64,000 nt of DNA, taken from the NCBI GenBank assembly GCA_905331475.1, contig CAJNYU010001785.1, forward strand, positions 1-64,000. The letters run 5' to 3'. The translations under genes were made by a program, and so were the position numbers. The stretch is from Rotaria socialis. Taxonomy: Eukaryota > Rotifera > Eurotatoria > Philodinida > Philodinidae. Below the pieces are notes generated by a model. The model had not been told where the DNA came from. It saw only the letters and a program-made list of their open reading frames with translations, and ran no database searches. Position 1 is the stretch's first letter. Every line of letters starts with the position of its first letter. Shown piece by piece: positions 11,678 to 23,682 of this stretch.

Positions 11678-12681
11678 TCACTGCTGTTGAACCATCGGTA
11701 TAGTTACAGTTACAGGTCCAACGGGAGTCCTCCGATATAGTTGTCGTGGCAGTACAGCGATAATTTTGTTTTTAATAGTTTTGCGCAATTCTGGAAACTG
11801 GCATAAAGATGCAAATGGAAAGAGAAAAATAGCAAAATAACCCAGAAAAAAGAAATAAAGTTGAAGTTGAGCACCGTATTCTTGTGGTAGACCACATAGA
11901 TGAGCAAAAGCAATAAGGTAGAACGGAAGATTCAGACTAAGATCCACACTTGAAACCAAGAATAATTGAATGATCATTCGCCGGTATTTATGCCATTGAG
12001 TAGACTGATGAATACGCCGTTTTTGTCTTTGAACGCGCACAATAAGTCCTATGCTAACAATACTCTCCAAGACAATTGATATACTACTATTGACAATGAA
12101 TTCCCACTCGCCGAGAATACCATATGATTGATAACATGGAGATGCACCGCATACTGACAATGTATAAACATAGGTACTTTCGCAAGGTAGAAGAAAAACG
12201 CAGATAATATAGAAAAGCAGAATATAGGTAACTAGAATACCCAAAGGAAGGTAATGGGAAAGGAAGCGTCTTTTTTATTTGAAACCAAAAAATCATGAAA
12301 TATCAAAATGTGTCGTTCGATAGCCAACCAAGCCATCAGTATGAGGCCTCCAATAAAACAACCATAATCAGCAAACCACCATAGGAGACACACAATTGGT
12401 TTCGATGGTGAAACATAACCATAATGAAAGAACACGAGATAAAAATTGATATCTACTAGTTGAATAGGCAAATAGATGATAAGTATAAGGAGAATAGTAT
12501 GATTTTGCAATGCATATCGCTGGACTCGATCCATTATAATATGAATAATGATGGAAAAACTACAAATGACTGATGGAATGTTGAATATAACCAGAAGCCA
12601 AAAACGAATAGGACGAGGCAGAGACATTTCCGAGTTGGAAAATACAGCAGTATTACTATTGGAACTGTTGTTTGCAGTCAT
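11678..12681 (-). pseudogene. Rhodopsin-like GPCR with a single frameshift
   Basis: The first frame runs from Met at 12681 through TM1 (FWLLVIFNIPSVICSF), TM2 and TM3. TM3 ends in an ERH motif in the place of DRY (AWLAIERHILIFH). The reading then shifts near 12268-12271 at an A-run (AAAAAAGACGC), and the second frame resumes at once with HYLPLGILVTY (TM4) and continues to TM7 (about FFFLGYFAIFLFPFASL) and a stop at 11678. The two frames abut, so a one-base deletion explains the break; an intron does not fit. The protein is a seven-helix receptor of about 330 residues of the kind abundant in bdelloids, with unknown ligand. It is either a recent pseudogene or carries a sequencing error in a homopolymer. 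Confidence 0.75.
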
Positions 12682-13201
12682 TATTGAAAGTGAACAAATA
12701 TTTCAATGTAAACGACGTGTATGTGACAAATGTTTTACGAGAAAAACAGAAAGAAGAGCGATGTGAGAGGCAACAACACGTTTCATCTACTTTCCACAAG
12801 AATAGAAGTGTGTCATTTTGAATTATAAAATTAATCTGACAGCAATAGAGAATATTCAAAGGTGGATTGAAAATCAAGATTACAAATAACACCGACAAAC
12901 CATTTCAGTGAATTTCCATGGTGTTTTTTTGTCAGTTAGATAAATGATGGTCACATCCGCTAATCGAATATTTAATTAAGAATTAGCATGAACAAAAGCA
13001 ACAATGCCTATACCGGGCGTGCGAAAACATTTGCAACATCTTTATTTCATATATATCTCCGCTTCAGAAAATCATAAAATCTTGATTTTTTAAAATATGC
13101 ACCGTGAAAGGCTCTACAACAACTGCACAAACCAGGCCCTTTTGACTTGTTCAGATAGTTTTTCGCATACTCAAAATGGAAAAGCTGCTTGATAGTGCTG
13201 C
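12682..13201. other. Intergenic with inverted-repeat arm
   Basis: No gene. The part from about 13010 shares inverted similarity with about 13740-13940: ggaaaagctgcttgatag against the complement of ttatcaagtagctttttt. It may be one arm of an older foldback element surrounding the hairpin transposon copy at 13202-13575. Confidence 0.35.
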
Positions 13202-13575
13202 TTTATGAAACACGATCTGAAAGCAGTGTTGAAGTATATACGGTAGAAATTTGGACCCCCCCCCCACAGACCGCTACAGAGAAATTAACTAATCAGCTAA
13301 TTGGTTAATTTATTAATTTATTAATTTATTAATTATTAGATTTCTCTGTAAAGGTCTGTGACGGTTTCTCAATTCTCCGTAACGGTCTGTGGTAGTTTCT
13401 GAGGACTCTGTAACGGGCTGTGATGGTTTCTAGAGACTACATACATCATAATACAGACCGTAATAGAGAAGCTCCACCGACCACCAATGACAGTAATAGA
13501 CGAATTCCAGAAAAGAAGTTTCATCGTGTTTCACGCTTTTAATCCCAAAGGGACTGGGCTAACAGCTTTTCATCG
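13202..13575. mobile_element. Hairpin DNA transposon, copy 1
   Basis: Begins near tatgaaacacgatctgaaag and ends near gtttcatcgtgtttcac...ggctaacagctttt, so its ends are inverted (gaaacacgat / atcgtgtttc). Inside lie a run of ten C residues and an inner stem made of cacagaccgctacagagaaat and its complement atttctctgtaaaggtctgtg, with a ttaatttatt tandem loop. It has no coding capacity. A second copy lies at 14141-14664 in the same orientation. Confidence 0.7.
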
Positions 13576-14140
13576 TATGAAACAAAATAAAATTGTTAGC
13601 AAGGCTTTCATTTTCAATATATCTCGGTTTGAAAAAATGATGACATTTTGACTTTTGTTTTAAAGTAAGCACTGTTGAGGCTTTTACAAAAATCTGTAAT
13701 GACAAATCTCTATTGAAAAACAAAACAGTATTCCAAACATTTTTATTCTGTTCAATACGGTAGGAAGTGGAATTATCAAGTAGCTTTTTTATTTTAAAAA
13801 TAGGAAAACAATCAGAAGAATTCAATGGAAATTTATTTATACAGTTTACACGGAGCCTTTTATGGGACATCTTCTATTGAAAAATCAAGATTCTATCATT
13901 TTCTCAAACTGAAATGTAACAGTGCGAAATAAAAATGATATAAACATTTTTGGCATGCCAGCTATTTTTCTAACGCTCAGTAGAACATGAGTGATATTTA
14001 TTTATCATGCTGCAGGTGTCAATCTGTCATTCCTAATAACTACAGTATAATTACTGATGACGAATAAACATAGGAAACAGTGTATCATTAATAATCCATG
14101 ACGAAATCAAGGCATAGTTTTTCAAAAGAGATACTTTTGT

Positions 14141-14664
14141 GAAACACGATCTGAAAGGAGTGTTGAAGTATATAGGGTATAAATTTGGACCCATCCCCCC
14201 TGTGACGACAGCAACATCGCTGATCTTGTCTTGATGTTTGTTGTATCGTGTATGTTGTTTCTCCTCTGTGTTGTTCTCTCTTATTGCTTATTGTCGTGCT
14301 TGTTATTTTCAACATTGGCACCTTTATTTCGTTTTTCGCGCTTAGACTCAGAGAAATGAGATATAATTACACTCTCTTTTTCTCCTCAAGTTTCTTAGAA
14401 GCTTCTTGATATATCTCTCTTCACTGAGNGCCCCCACAGACCGTTGCAGAGAAATGAATTAACCAACTAATTGGCTAATTAATTAATTATTATTAAATTT
14501 CTCTGTAGCGGTCTGTGATGATTTCTAGAGACTTCATACATCACAATACAGACCGTGACATAGAAGCTCCACAAACCATCAGTGACCGTGATAGACGAAT
14601 TCCAGAAAAGAAGTTTCATCGTGTTTCACATTTTATTCCACCAGGGATTACGCTAACAGCTTTT
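14141..14664. mobile_element. Hairpin DNA transposon, copy 2, with 228-bp insertion
   Basis: It matches copy 1 at both ends (gtgaaacacgatctgaaag on the left; agacgaattccagaaaagaag and gctaacagctttt on the right) and in the inner acagaccg stem (about 14433-14453 against 14498-14518). Between ggacccatcccccc and cccccacagacc it carries about 228 extra bases (14202-14430) absent from copy 1. An ambiguous base (n) lies at 14429, at the right edge of that insert. The element abuts the broken end of the Penelope-like element. Confidence 0.7.
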
Positions 14665-17600
14665 TATATTGTGGAGATGAAAGTTGATTGGTCTTGGCAT
14701 GAAGATCATTGAGTAAGCGAGTAACTTTACCTAAAATCTCTTCAATGGAACTTGATGATAATTCTTCATAGACACCTGTTGTCATTCGATATTCAACCGC
14801 TTTTTCTTCAAATTCATTCACATGAGACACATACAAATTGCCACCTTTATCTGTTTCTCAAAGAAGTAATTGACTTTTCTTGAGTTTACGACGAATCAAC
14901 TTCATCGTCTGTAAACCACGCTGAGCACGAACGTGTTCAATAAATGGAACGGGAATCATATAGTGAAGCATGAGACAAGCTTGAAGGCGTTCAGAGAATT
15001 GTTTGAAAATGTTAGATCCAGCATCTCTGCAACTTTTTTCTGGAAGCTCTAATTTCGTTCGATTCACCATGATATTATGTTGCTCTTGAACTTTTTTTTT
15101 TCGTTCTTTATATGAGCGAAGAGCAGTACGATTTGGTCGAATATAATTTCCATCTGAATAAATACAACAAAGAAATCAATTGAAATTCTATGAATTCTGA
15201 GATTTATGTATATCGTACTTCGAGAAAGATATTCATGTCCAATCACAGCCAATGTATGGTCATTCACATTGAGTATCACTTCTGGAGACACACCAATTGT
15301 TTACTTTGTCTTTTTTGAGCGTTGACGACGACGACTAAGTTTTTCATGAAAACTGTCCATTTGTTGAAATGTATCTTTCTTGATTTGAATAGTTCGATGT
15401 TTTACATAAGCTTGAACAGGACGACATAGAACACTTGCATCGTGATGATGCTGTTGATGATTGGAAATATCTAACTCTATAATTGTGTTAGCTCTTATTG
15501 ATATTGTCGATTACATTCTTTCATCTTGACATCATAAGATTCCATCAGTATATTGAACCAAGTTCGTTTCGTTTCTCGTAAGATTTTTGAACGTTTTATT
15601 TTGTAACTGAGTGAATACTGGTGTTCAAGAGTTGGTGTATAGAAATCATATGCTACCAGAGTATCTAATTGATCAAAAGTAGCAGGTAATAGTTTTGATA
15701 GAATTCGTTGTTCTAACAGTAACAATTCTTTTCGTATTTTTAATTCTGTTTCTCGTAGATGAATAATACGATTGATTGCTTCCTTCTGATGACTCGTCAG
15801 ATTATTTTGGAATAAAATGTGATGAAGGCGTTTTTCATGCATCTCATCTTTGAATCTTTTTAATTGGTATTGTATTTTACGCGTGAATCGTTTTTGTTGC
15901 GAACAGATATATTCTTTTAAATGATGGTCAATGAGAGTGACAGTCAAAGTTTTAGGACAAGTTTCTGCTTGTAAATTCAACTTTGTAATGCATTGTTCTA
16001 ATTGCTGTTGTATATGAGTCAAATAGTCTTGTACGAATTTTCGACATAGCTGAGGTTCACTGATTTCTGATATCTTATATAAATGATCCTTTGAATAAAA
16101 AAAAGCATGACAATAGTTATTCAAAATCAAGTGAAAGATGTACACTTACTCGCCATTGATGTTGTTCATATCCAATATCATAATAAGATTGACAAAGAGA
16201 TTGATGTACATTTGAACAAAATTGTAAATCTAATAGTTTTAATCGTGAGTAAATAAATGCATGTTCCGATTTGGTCTTAATTAGATGATTGAGCTGCCGA
16301 CCTAGTGCTTGAATCAATAGTCTTGGTGGTCGTTTCAAATAGGCTGCTACGCGATACACCTTATTGGGATCGGGTATGGATGTCAGGGTCAGGATCAAGT
16401 TCTGTTTCTTCTGTACTTTCTTTGGTTCTGGTTGCTAAATTGAAAATTGACTCTGTGATCGAACGGGTTCTCGTTTTCGTTTGATGGAAGTCTTTTTAAT
16501 ATTCTGGTTCAATGTCTAGCATATATATAAACTTTATTATTTCATCATATAATTCAAGTTAATACTGTCTTACTATGATTGTTTTAGGACGATGTTCGAT
16601 TGAATCATTGTTATCGATGATGGACGCTGCTTGATTTTTACGAGAATCACCAAATCTCTTCTTGATTTTCTTCTCAATTTTATGTGGTTTCATTCATCGA
16701 GCACGACATTTCTTACGAAAGCGTTGTACTTTTCGATTACCATGACATTTTCTACGTCGTTTCGTTTCCTCTACTGGTTGATCTGATGATTTATTTTAAT
16801 TAATCGTCTTCAATCCTTGATTATAGTCCGTATCCATGCTGAAAATAAATTGATTTTTACTTCTATCTGAAATATACAAGACAATCGTAATGAAAATTAC
16901 AAGTTACTAGAACAAAGACACAGAAAGCATCTAATAAAATAATATTTTATTTGGCAATACTAGATGAAAGGTTCAATATTGTTATAGAACATTTGTATTA
17001 AGTTGAAATAATTGAGCTTTGCATTTGTAGATATATTCGAGACGTGCGTCAATATTAGCTAAACATTTTCTCATCATATGGATCATCGTTGGAGTTAATC
17101 GTTGATCAAAGGGAAACATTTTCTCATGTTGCCACGCTTGATGTATTTCCATATTGTATTGCTTTTGATACTGATGCATTTGTCCTTCAGCTGTATCTCT
17201 AGCTAGTATCATTATATCAGCGTTAGTTTGTTCGGCAACCTCGATATAGTGTTTGGATAATTTCTTTCTTACAGTTATATCTTGAACGCTATCAATTATA
17301 GATGGTTTTCCCATGAGTTGATTCTGAAAATAATCCGAAGCCAAATGTGCAGGAATGCATTGTTTAAGCGAATTAAAATGATATTTCGTGATAGCTTCTT
17401 CATATTTTAACTTACAGATACGTTTGAACAGTTGTATCTAATCAAAGAATTGAAAACGTCTATGATATTGTATATTCATCTAAACATGACGATGATATCG
17501 TTACCTGGTTTTCCTTGGGGTTTTCAATCAAATATTGACGTTTTAGCATTTCATCAACGCAATGATATTGAACGAGTGCTATTCGACAATCATATTCGAT

Positions 17601-17785
17601 GCGTTGATGCATGAGCCCTTGTTTTACAAGATTTTCAATGGTTAATTCCATTGCCGTTGTATAATCCATGATATGAGTTGTTCGATATCGTAATTGATTT
17701 CGATATATTTCATTTTGATCATCTAATTTCTTTCGACAATGATTAACAAATAGTTGACATTTTTCATTCCGAAGTAAGCAAAAAA
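14665..17785 (-). mobile_element. Decayed Penelope-like (Athena-type) retroelement, 3' truncated
   Basis: Reading on the minus strand from about 17785, consecutive frames give the region before the reverse transcriptase and the start of the RT region. A first block (MELTIENLVKQGLMHQRIEYD ... AKAQLF-type, 17785-16982) is split by a 60-70 bp intron near 17505. Next comes a basic block (RRRKCHGNRKVQRFRKKCRAR, about 16780-16690) broken by a stop at 16694-16696. A long coiled block (16398-15495) follows. Then VSPEVILNVNDHTLAVIGHEYLSR is joined across a 65-bp intron (15154-15218) to GNYIRPNRTALRSYKERKKK and SERLQACLMLHY. It ends in the motif ETDKGGNLYVSHVNEFEEKA (14856-14797) and IEEILGKVTRLLNDL. 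This last run matches the N-terminal RT region of Penelope-like elements (LLRETDK...DYEEKA...VIRLLN) as I recall it. In-frame stops occur at 14858-14860 and 15301-15303. The RT catalytic core is missing, cut off at the hairpin transposon. Retained introns are a known feature of this class. Confidence 0.7.
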
Positions 17786-17965
17786 TGAAGGAAGACTGCC
17801 GACATGACTAGTCTGAAACGTCTTGCATACCCGTCTTGTCTAGTCAGCTTAATGAGGAGTGTCTTACAAACACATATGTACTAGTCTGAAATGTCTTCAA
17901 CAGCTATTAGGACTGGTCTGAAGCATCTTCTTGACATCTCGTGAATCATGACTAGTCCTTTTTTA
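17786..17965. repeat. Short repeats around gactagtctgaaa
   Basis: The motif gactagtctgaaacgtctt recurs with changes at about 17806, 17880 and 17923, with inverted gtctagtc/gactagtcc copies between and after. It looks like a small element abutting the 5' end of the Penelope-like element. Confidence 0.45.
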
Positions 17966-18359
17966 AGAAGTGTTTATTTTACTCAATGCTTATCGAATTG
18001 TTTTCTAGCTAGAAGAACAATTAGAGCGTCTGCTGTAATCAATTATGCATTCGAAAAGATTTAATATATTGCGTGCATCCCTGTCTTGATATATTTTATT
18101 TTATTTTGCATTAGCTTATGCTAAAAGTTTAAGAGTGTATCAAAACATAAAATAGCAGGGGTTAGTACTAACAACGAAATTCATCTCGCATCTAGGAGTG
18201 CTAATTTATATTTTTTTTTGAATTGTGATAGGTAGTAATTTAAAAAAAATTGAGAAGCACCTAAATCGTTTCATATCAAAATATAATGTTAGTTTATGTT
18301 AAATATCAATTGTAAAAATTCTAAATTAAGCTAAGATAATTTATTTATTAGATAAATGT
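17966..18359. other. Intergenic, nothing recognised
   Basis: AT-rich with no coding signal. Confidence 0.5.
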
Positions 18360-19260
18360 ACGGAGATTTGAGTACTCTCTGAAAAAAAAACGTTTCCTAT
18401 AAAACCCAAACCGATTCGGAAACCGTCTCGGAAACCTGAAACCGTTTACGAGAGGGTTTCGGAGAACTTGAAGCGTTTTCAAAAATACGCTTTTGGTTTC
18501 CAATACCTCGAAAACCCTCATGTTTCCCACAATACCGATTTCGATGCCCTTAAGGTATCCTATAAAACCTTTTTCTTGCTTCTTGAAGCCAAACCATATT
18601 CTCAGAAACTCATAGGGTATTCTAGGAAACTAATATTGTCAGAAAAGCTGACTTGGTATCCGAATGGGTATGCGACAATACCTTTTTGGTTTCTGAACCC
18701 ATTATTCGCAAACCCTTTCGGTTTCCAAGCCTACTGAATGTCCAAAAAGTATTCTGGAAAATCAAAATCGGTTTCTGCATTTTTTCAATTTGTAAAAGAT
18801 TTTCATACTTCTAAAAATGTTGAATATTTCAGAAAACAGAACATGATTCAAGTTCAAAATATCTCAGAAGGACATTTTCTCCGATCAACCTGGGCCGATC
18901 CACATTCCACAGACTACAGAGTTCGACATTTTATTTCAACTCTGTTCTCAATTCTAATGAAAGTTTAAAATAGGTTATCGACGTCCAGGAACCGGAATCC
19001 GTCATCATTCTTTTGATTCTAGCTTCCATCGATCAGAAATTGGACTGATCGGAAATGAGACTTGTTATCCTTATATTGAAATTTTTCCTAAGGATTCCGG
19101 TATAGATTGGCTGAGTATATATTATCATCTCATAATCTGGTAATATTTTTCTGCGTCGGAGGAGTTTAACAATTGAAAATGATGTCGGCATTGATGGTTT
19201 GATTTCTTTTAGATTTAGAATTTGGCTGAAATTTCTATTGCTACTGAGGGACAAAATTTA
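18360..19260. repeat. Degenerate GGTTTC/GGTATTC-rich repeat tract
   Basis: From about 18395 to 18740 short motifs such as ggtttc, cggaaacc, aaaccg and ggtatcc recur in both orientations every 15-30 bases, and weaker copies continue to about 19060. The few open frames here are poor in conserved-looking residues and are taken as by-products of the repeats. Confidence 0.45.
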
Positions 19261-19480
19261 TATAATGGTCCTATCGGTATCCGTATCTACAGAAAAGGCG
19301 TCTGTGTTGTGCATTTGTGGATTCAATGAGTAGAGTGGCGATGGTTACTTGTTTTGCTTCAGTTTAGATCGATTGTTAGATGAGTAAATGTCAATGGTGA
19401 GTTCGATTTTAATAGTTAAAAGCTGATGAAATATGTTATTTCTTTTTAGATCCAACATCCCATGTCGATCGTTCTTTTCA

Positions 19481-19530
19481 CTTGAGGGTGTGGGTGTGGA
19501 TTTAGAGCTTTTGTACACCCACACCCTCTG
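19481..19530. repeat. Telomere-like GGGTGTGG hairpin, locus 5
   Basis: Clean copy: cttgagggtgtgggtgtgg faces acacccacaccctctg with a loop of about 16 nt. Confidence 0.8.
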
Positions 19531-19739
19531 TGCCATGATACCAACGGATGTTACGAACATCCTCTATTTGCATTGATGTTAATAAATCGAGCTCGTTCAG
19601 ATTTTTATTTGTGTGCCGCTTAAAAGCAGGCCGATTTATATAAACATTCAGGGGATAATCAATTGATGCTAATGTTGATGTGTCAAATGTAGAATATGAA
19701 ATTGTAGACCATGGATTATCAGGTACTGATTCAAAATCA

Positions 19740-21300
19740 GGAACACCCAGGACAATGAATCCGGCCTCGGAATCCGTCAGGAACCTGTACGAATGCGGGG
19801 TATTTCCAGAAATTTCTGCTGCGTTCTAGGCCGTTTCCGCCTGGAACCGTCCGGAAAGCACACGGTAAAAGGAAGCAGTATTTCGGCGTCGCAAGCACCG
19901 TACCGGATCCTTCCTCTTCCTACAAAATTCAATCCATGGGATCATCTCGGAACAAAACCAAATCCACGGCTGAATCCTTACGGAAACTAATCGTATCCAG
20001 TTCAAAACCGTTTAAATTTTCTCCATATCTACGCGGGAAACACGGAACAGTCCGGATTTATTCAATAATTATCACTCATCACAAAGGAACACTCCGAAAA
20101 TCAACGGAACACCTGGCAAGAATTTCCGACCGAGAAACTATCGTCTTTTTCCAGCACAATCCACAGCTTTCCAATGCTTTCTCACGGGAAACGACCTGAA
20201 CCAGCTGCCAGACCTGTCGGAATCCAGCAGAAGCCTCTTTCTCAGAAACGACGATATCCCACCATAACCCTCTGGAACTGCCTAAATAATGCCTTGACGA
20301 TCCAATACTTTTCGGCACAATGAAAGTACTAAGGATGAACTAAGCAAAGTCTATCACCATTTCAAAACAACTAAATTCCGAATGAGCCGAAGAAAACACA
20401 CGAAAGTCTCCAAAAAAAGATGACTGTAGATAAAACACATCAGAGACACCACTACTCAAATCAATTAAGGCTCGCTCATCCATAAGCATTTATACGATTT
20501 TCGAAACTAAGTTTTCTAAATGCTGTTTCAGCAATAATCAGTGCTGAAACAGACTCAGTCGAATTTCTTAGATTCTGATCACTCATATTTTTTAGGTTTT
20601 AATGTACGCTTTTTCGGTGGTGGTTGCATCGCTTAGAGTGTGATATGCATTTTATGTAGCGGATGTTTTGGTTAATAAAACGAATGTGTATTTGATTTTT
20701 TTATGATAACTGATGTTAGTTGGGGAGTGTCTCTACATGGTACTTGGAGGAGTTGCGTGTCGTTTTTGGCTACAACAATTATGGGAAAAGTATTATTGAA
20801 TGGGTACTATTGAGCAATGGGAAGGGTTGGTCTGCAAAGCAGATTTTTTCATGTTGTCTGATCGCTGAATTGAGTTTCGTGGACAGCATTAATTGGGTGA
20901 TATGTTATGCATACCTTGTGACTACGTGTCGTGGTTGTAATAGGGATTCGAACCGAGATGGAAATGGTCGGCGGAAGGACCGACTGCTTCGGAGCGAAGG
21001 AATTGACGGGAAGTAGGTTGGAAACGTCGGTAGGATTCCACTCGGAATTGTATCGAAAAAGTTCCGGTGGAAACCGAATCATTTTTGGTCATTACCTTGC
21101 ATTGATCGACTATCGGGATTGTGAACGGGATTGGTTACATTTTTTTCTGGATTTTTCAGCTATTTTCCTGACGGATATGAGCGGAAAGAGCTTGAAAAAA
21201 AACGGGAAAAGTCGTCTCGGAGTACTGCTTCCGTGAAATCGCAGGAAAACTTCGGAGCGTAGCGTTTCCGTGCCGGATTGTTCGACCTGAACATTGATCT
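19740..21300. repeat. GC-richer TTCCG/CGGAA repeat block
   Basis: The block is distinctly richer in GC than its surroundings. TTCCG or CGGAA words are very dense at 19740-20290 (mainly ttccg, ccgga and ggaacc) and at 20930-21290 (cggaa, ttccg, gggatt). Composition mirrors between the two parts, as if they were inverted arms around a lower-GC centre that contains a perfect small hairpin (ctgtttcag...ctgaaacag, about 20523-20551). No protein is recognisable. It may be an old foldback element or satellite-derived DNA. Confidence 0.45.
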
Positions 21301-22420
21301 GCTTCATAATTTGTACTTCAATTTAATCATAAACATAATATAATAATGATTCATTATCATCGTAGATTTGTTTGATATAATTCAAATCATCCAAACATTG
21401 ATTCTGTTTGATCAGATTGACAATAATCAATAAATTCATTAGGTTTTAGTCCGATTCGATAAATATAGTTTGAATCAAGCCGTAATGGATTACGGTAATA
21501 TTACCTCTGAAATAAGATGAATACACTCTAAAAAAATAGGTTTAATACCGAAGTTTAGTGGTTCAGTACATTTGATCTAAACGGTTTTAGGTTCGGTAAA
21601 GTGAAAATCACTTCGTAGTTGTGCTGATATTGATGGCACGCTTCGATGATTCTCCTTCGTTCTCTTTCTGTTCTCTTTCCATTGTTCTAATATCTCTCTC
21701 CCCTGTCTTTCTTCTATCTCTCTCTTATATATACGTATGTTACGTATGAAGTGATTACACTCTGGAGATGTCAGATGACACAATACACCATCATGCCGAC
21801 GGGCATAGGCGACACTTTCTAGTTTTGTCGTTACACTCTGGATAACTTGAAGTAGCCTAATAAACATCTTTGCCGAGAGTGGCACAAGCTACTCTAATCA
21901 AGTTGTTCGTTACAGTAGTAATTATACAAAACTTTTCTAAGTTCACAAGAAAAGGTAGGGTTTCACAATTTTTCAACCGAACTTTCCGTTAGTTCCGCAA
22001 ACTGGTCTATGGTTTCGTACTTGAAATATAAATCCATTATTAGTTTCTCAAAATTAAACAAAGTTTTGTAGTATATCGACCAAGTGACTGATGGTTCCAA
22101 TTTCGTATTGAAAGCTTCGTCTTCATATTCTGAGCAAGGAGAGGTTTCGTACAATATTAGAAGGTTTAGAATTGTTTGTAATGAACTTTTCGTCTTCATG
22201 TTGTTGATCTTATGGTTTCGTATATTTTTGACGAAAAATTTCAGTTTCATAGGAGTAATTGATGATTTCGCACAAATTATACGAAACGATTTGTAGTTCT
22301 GTATATTTTCTGGTGGTTTTACAATTTTTTTTAAAATAACTTCGCATCTTTTCTTAAAGCATTCGTAGGTTTCATGCATTTCGTACAATACCATAAGCGG
22401 TTTTTATTTGTGTACATACA
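21301..22420. other. Gene-poor, degenerate tttcgtac repeats
   Basis: From about 21960 to 22390 the motif ggtttcgtac/tttcgcac recurs every 40-60 bases. The minus-strand open frame across it (21963-22394) is probably a by-product of these repeats. Another open frame at 21577-21885 has no recognisable domain. Confidence 0.4.
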
Positions 22421-23390
22421 TAGGGTGATCAAAAAAGTTCTCGAAATGGCTCTTGATTCATACTATTTGACACAATGGCAAACTTTCTCCTTTATATTCG
22501 CATAGTACCATGTCTCGTCTATTGATTAATGAAAACAAATGCTTATTATTTGTTTTCGGTGGATATAGAGCTCACTTTCCCTATATGCTATATTTTTAGA
22601 TGGATAAAATCAATATTAGATACTACATTTTAACAAGATTTAAACTTGGCTGTACAGCAAAGCAAATTCACGTGGAGTTGTGTGATGCGTGGGGTGAAGG
22701 TTAAGTTTCATACAGCACAGTAGCCGAATGGGTGCAACGTTTTAAACAAGGAAGAATTTCATTGGAAGATGATCCAAGAGTTGGTCGACCCGTAACTGGG
22801 GTTACTGATGAAAATATTGAGACTGTTCGTATGTTAATTGAAGAAAATCCGCATATTAGTATTCGTTATCTTGCATTTGAAACTGGTGTGCCATATGGAA
22901 CAATTAATAGTATTACTCATGATGAGCTTAAATTGAAAACGTTATGTGCATGATGGATCCCGCATCAGCTCATTGAAAAATGCAAAAAGAAGCGAATGAA
23001 AATTTGTCAAGAGAATCTTGCTAAATTAGATGTTGGTCAATGGAGATTATGTGACATCATTACAGGAGATGAAACATGACTGCACCATCGTAGCATTGAT
23101 TCAAAACAATCAAACACGGCATGGTGTTCCGAAGGTACAGCGCCACCGACGGTGATTCGAAGAAACCAGTACGATCGAAAGAATATGTTTGTAATCTTCT
23201 TTCGAACTACAGAACAGAAATTAATTAATATGATTGAAAGTGGCAAATCTATATCTAATGATTATTAGAAAGATAATTGTTTAAAGTCTTTGTTTAACAA
23301 CGTTACACAAAAACGACCCAAATCTGGTTTGCATGCAATCAAGCTGCATCATGACAACGCAAGACCGCATCAGACGAAAGGTATTAAAAC
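22421..23390 (+). mobile_element. Dead mariner-family DNA transposon, 3' truncated
   Basis: A probable left end tagggtgatcaaaaaagttc is followed by a transposase frame from Met at 22600. Recognisable parts are the helix-turn-helix region (RFKLGCTAKQIHVELCDAWG, TVAEWVQRFKQGRISLEDDP), the linker GRPVTGVTDENIE, the first catalytic Asp in ITGDET, and the second in HHDNARPH. In-frame stops occur at 22702, 22951 and 23077, with another in DY-stop-KDN near 23266. The third catalytic residue and the right inverted repeat are missing because the element stops at a telomere-like hairpin at 23391. It encodes no active enzyme. Confidence 0.88.
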
Positions 23391-23455
23391 ATGAGGATGT
23401 GGACGGGTGTTCATGTGTAATCGATAATGAAAAAATTCACTCTCCACACCCTGTC
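23391..23455. repeat. Telomere-like GGGTGTGG hairpin, locus 6, at mariner breakpoint
   Basis: Left arm atgaggatgtggacgggtgt faces right arm ctctccacaccctgtc. The mariner frame reads up to the left arm and does not resume on the other side. Confidence 0.7.
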
Positions 23456-23682
23456 AAATGATCGCTGAAAGTTAAAGTAGCTATTGATTGTCAAATCTTT
23501 ATATCTAAACAAATTTAATTAAAGAGTTTTCAAGCAAAACAAAAATTATTCTATTATACTAATTCTTCATATTTTTTGACAACTAATAAAATCATGCGAC
23601 TGATTGTTCTCTATTTCTTATAATCATTTATAAATATATGAATAAAAAAAGTATTTTTGTACATAAAAGCAAAAAGAAAACT

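Noticed and set aside
13559..13870. 103-residue minus-strand open frame
   Set aside because: It lies in inverted-repeat transposon DNA and has no recognisable motif.
20935..20960. gggattcgaacc, the complement of a tRNA B-box
   Set aside because: No A-box or cloverleaf pairing at the right distance; it lies in the TTCCG-rich repeat block where such words are common.
21963..22394. 143-residue minus-strand open frame
   Set aside because: It coincides with short tttcgtac repeats and shows no domain; probably a by-product of composition.
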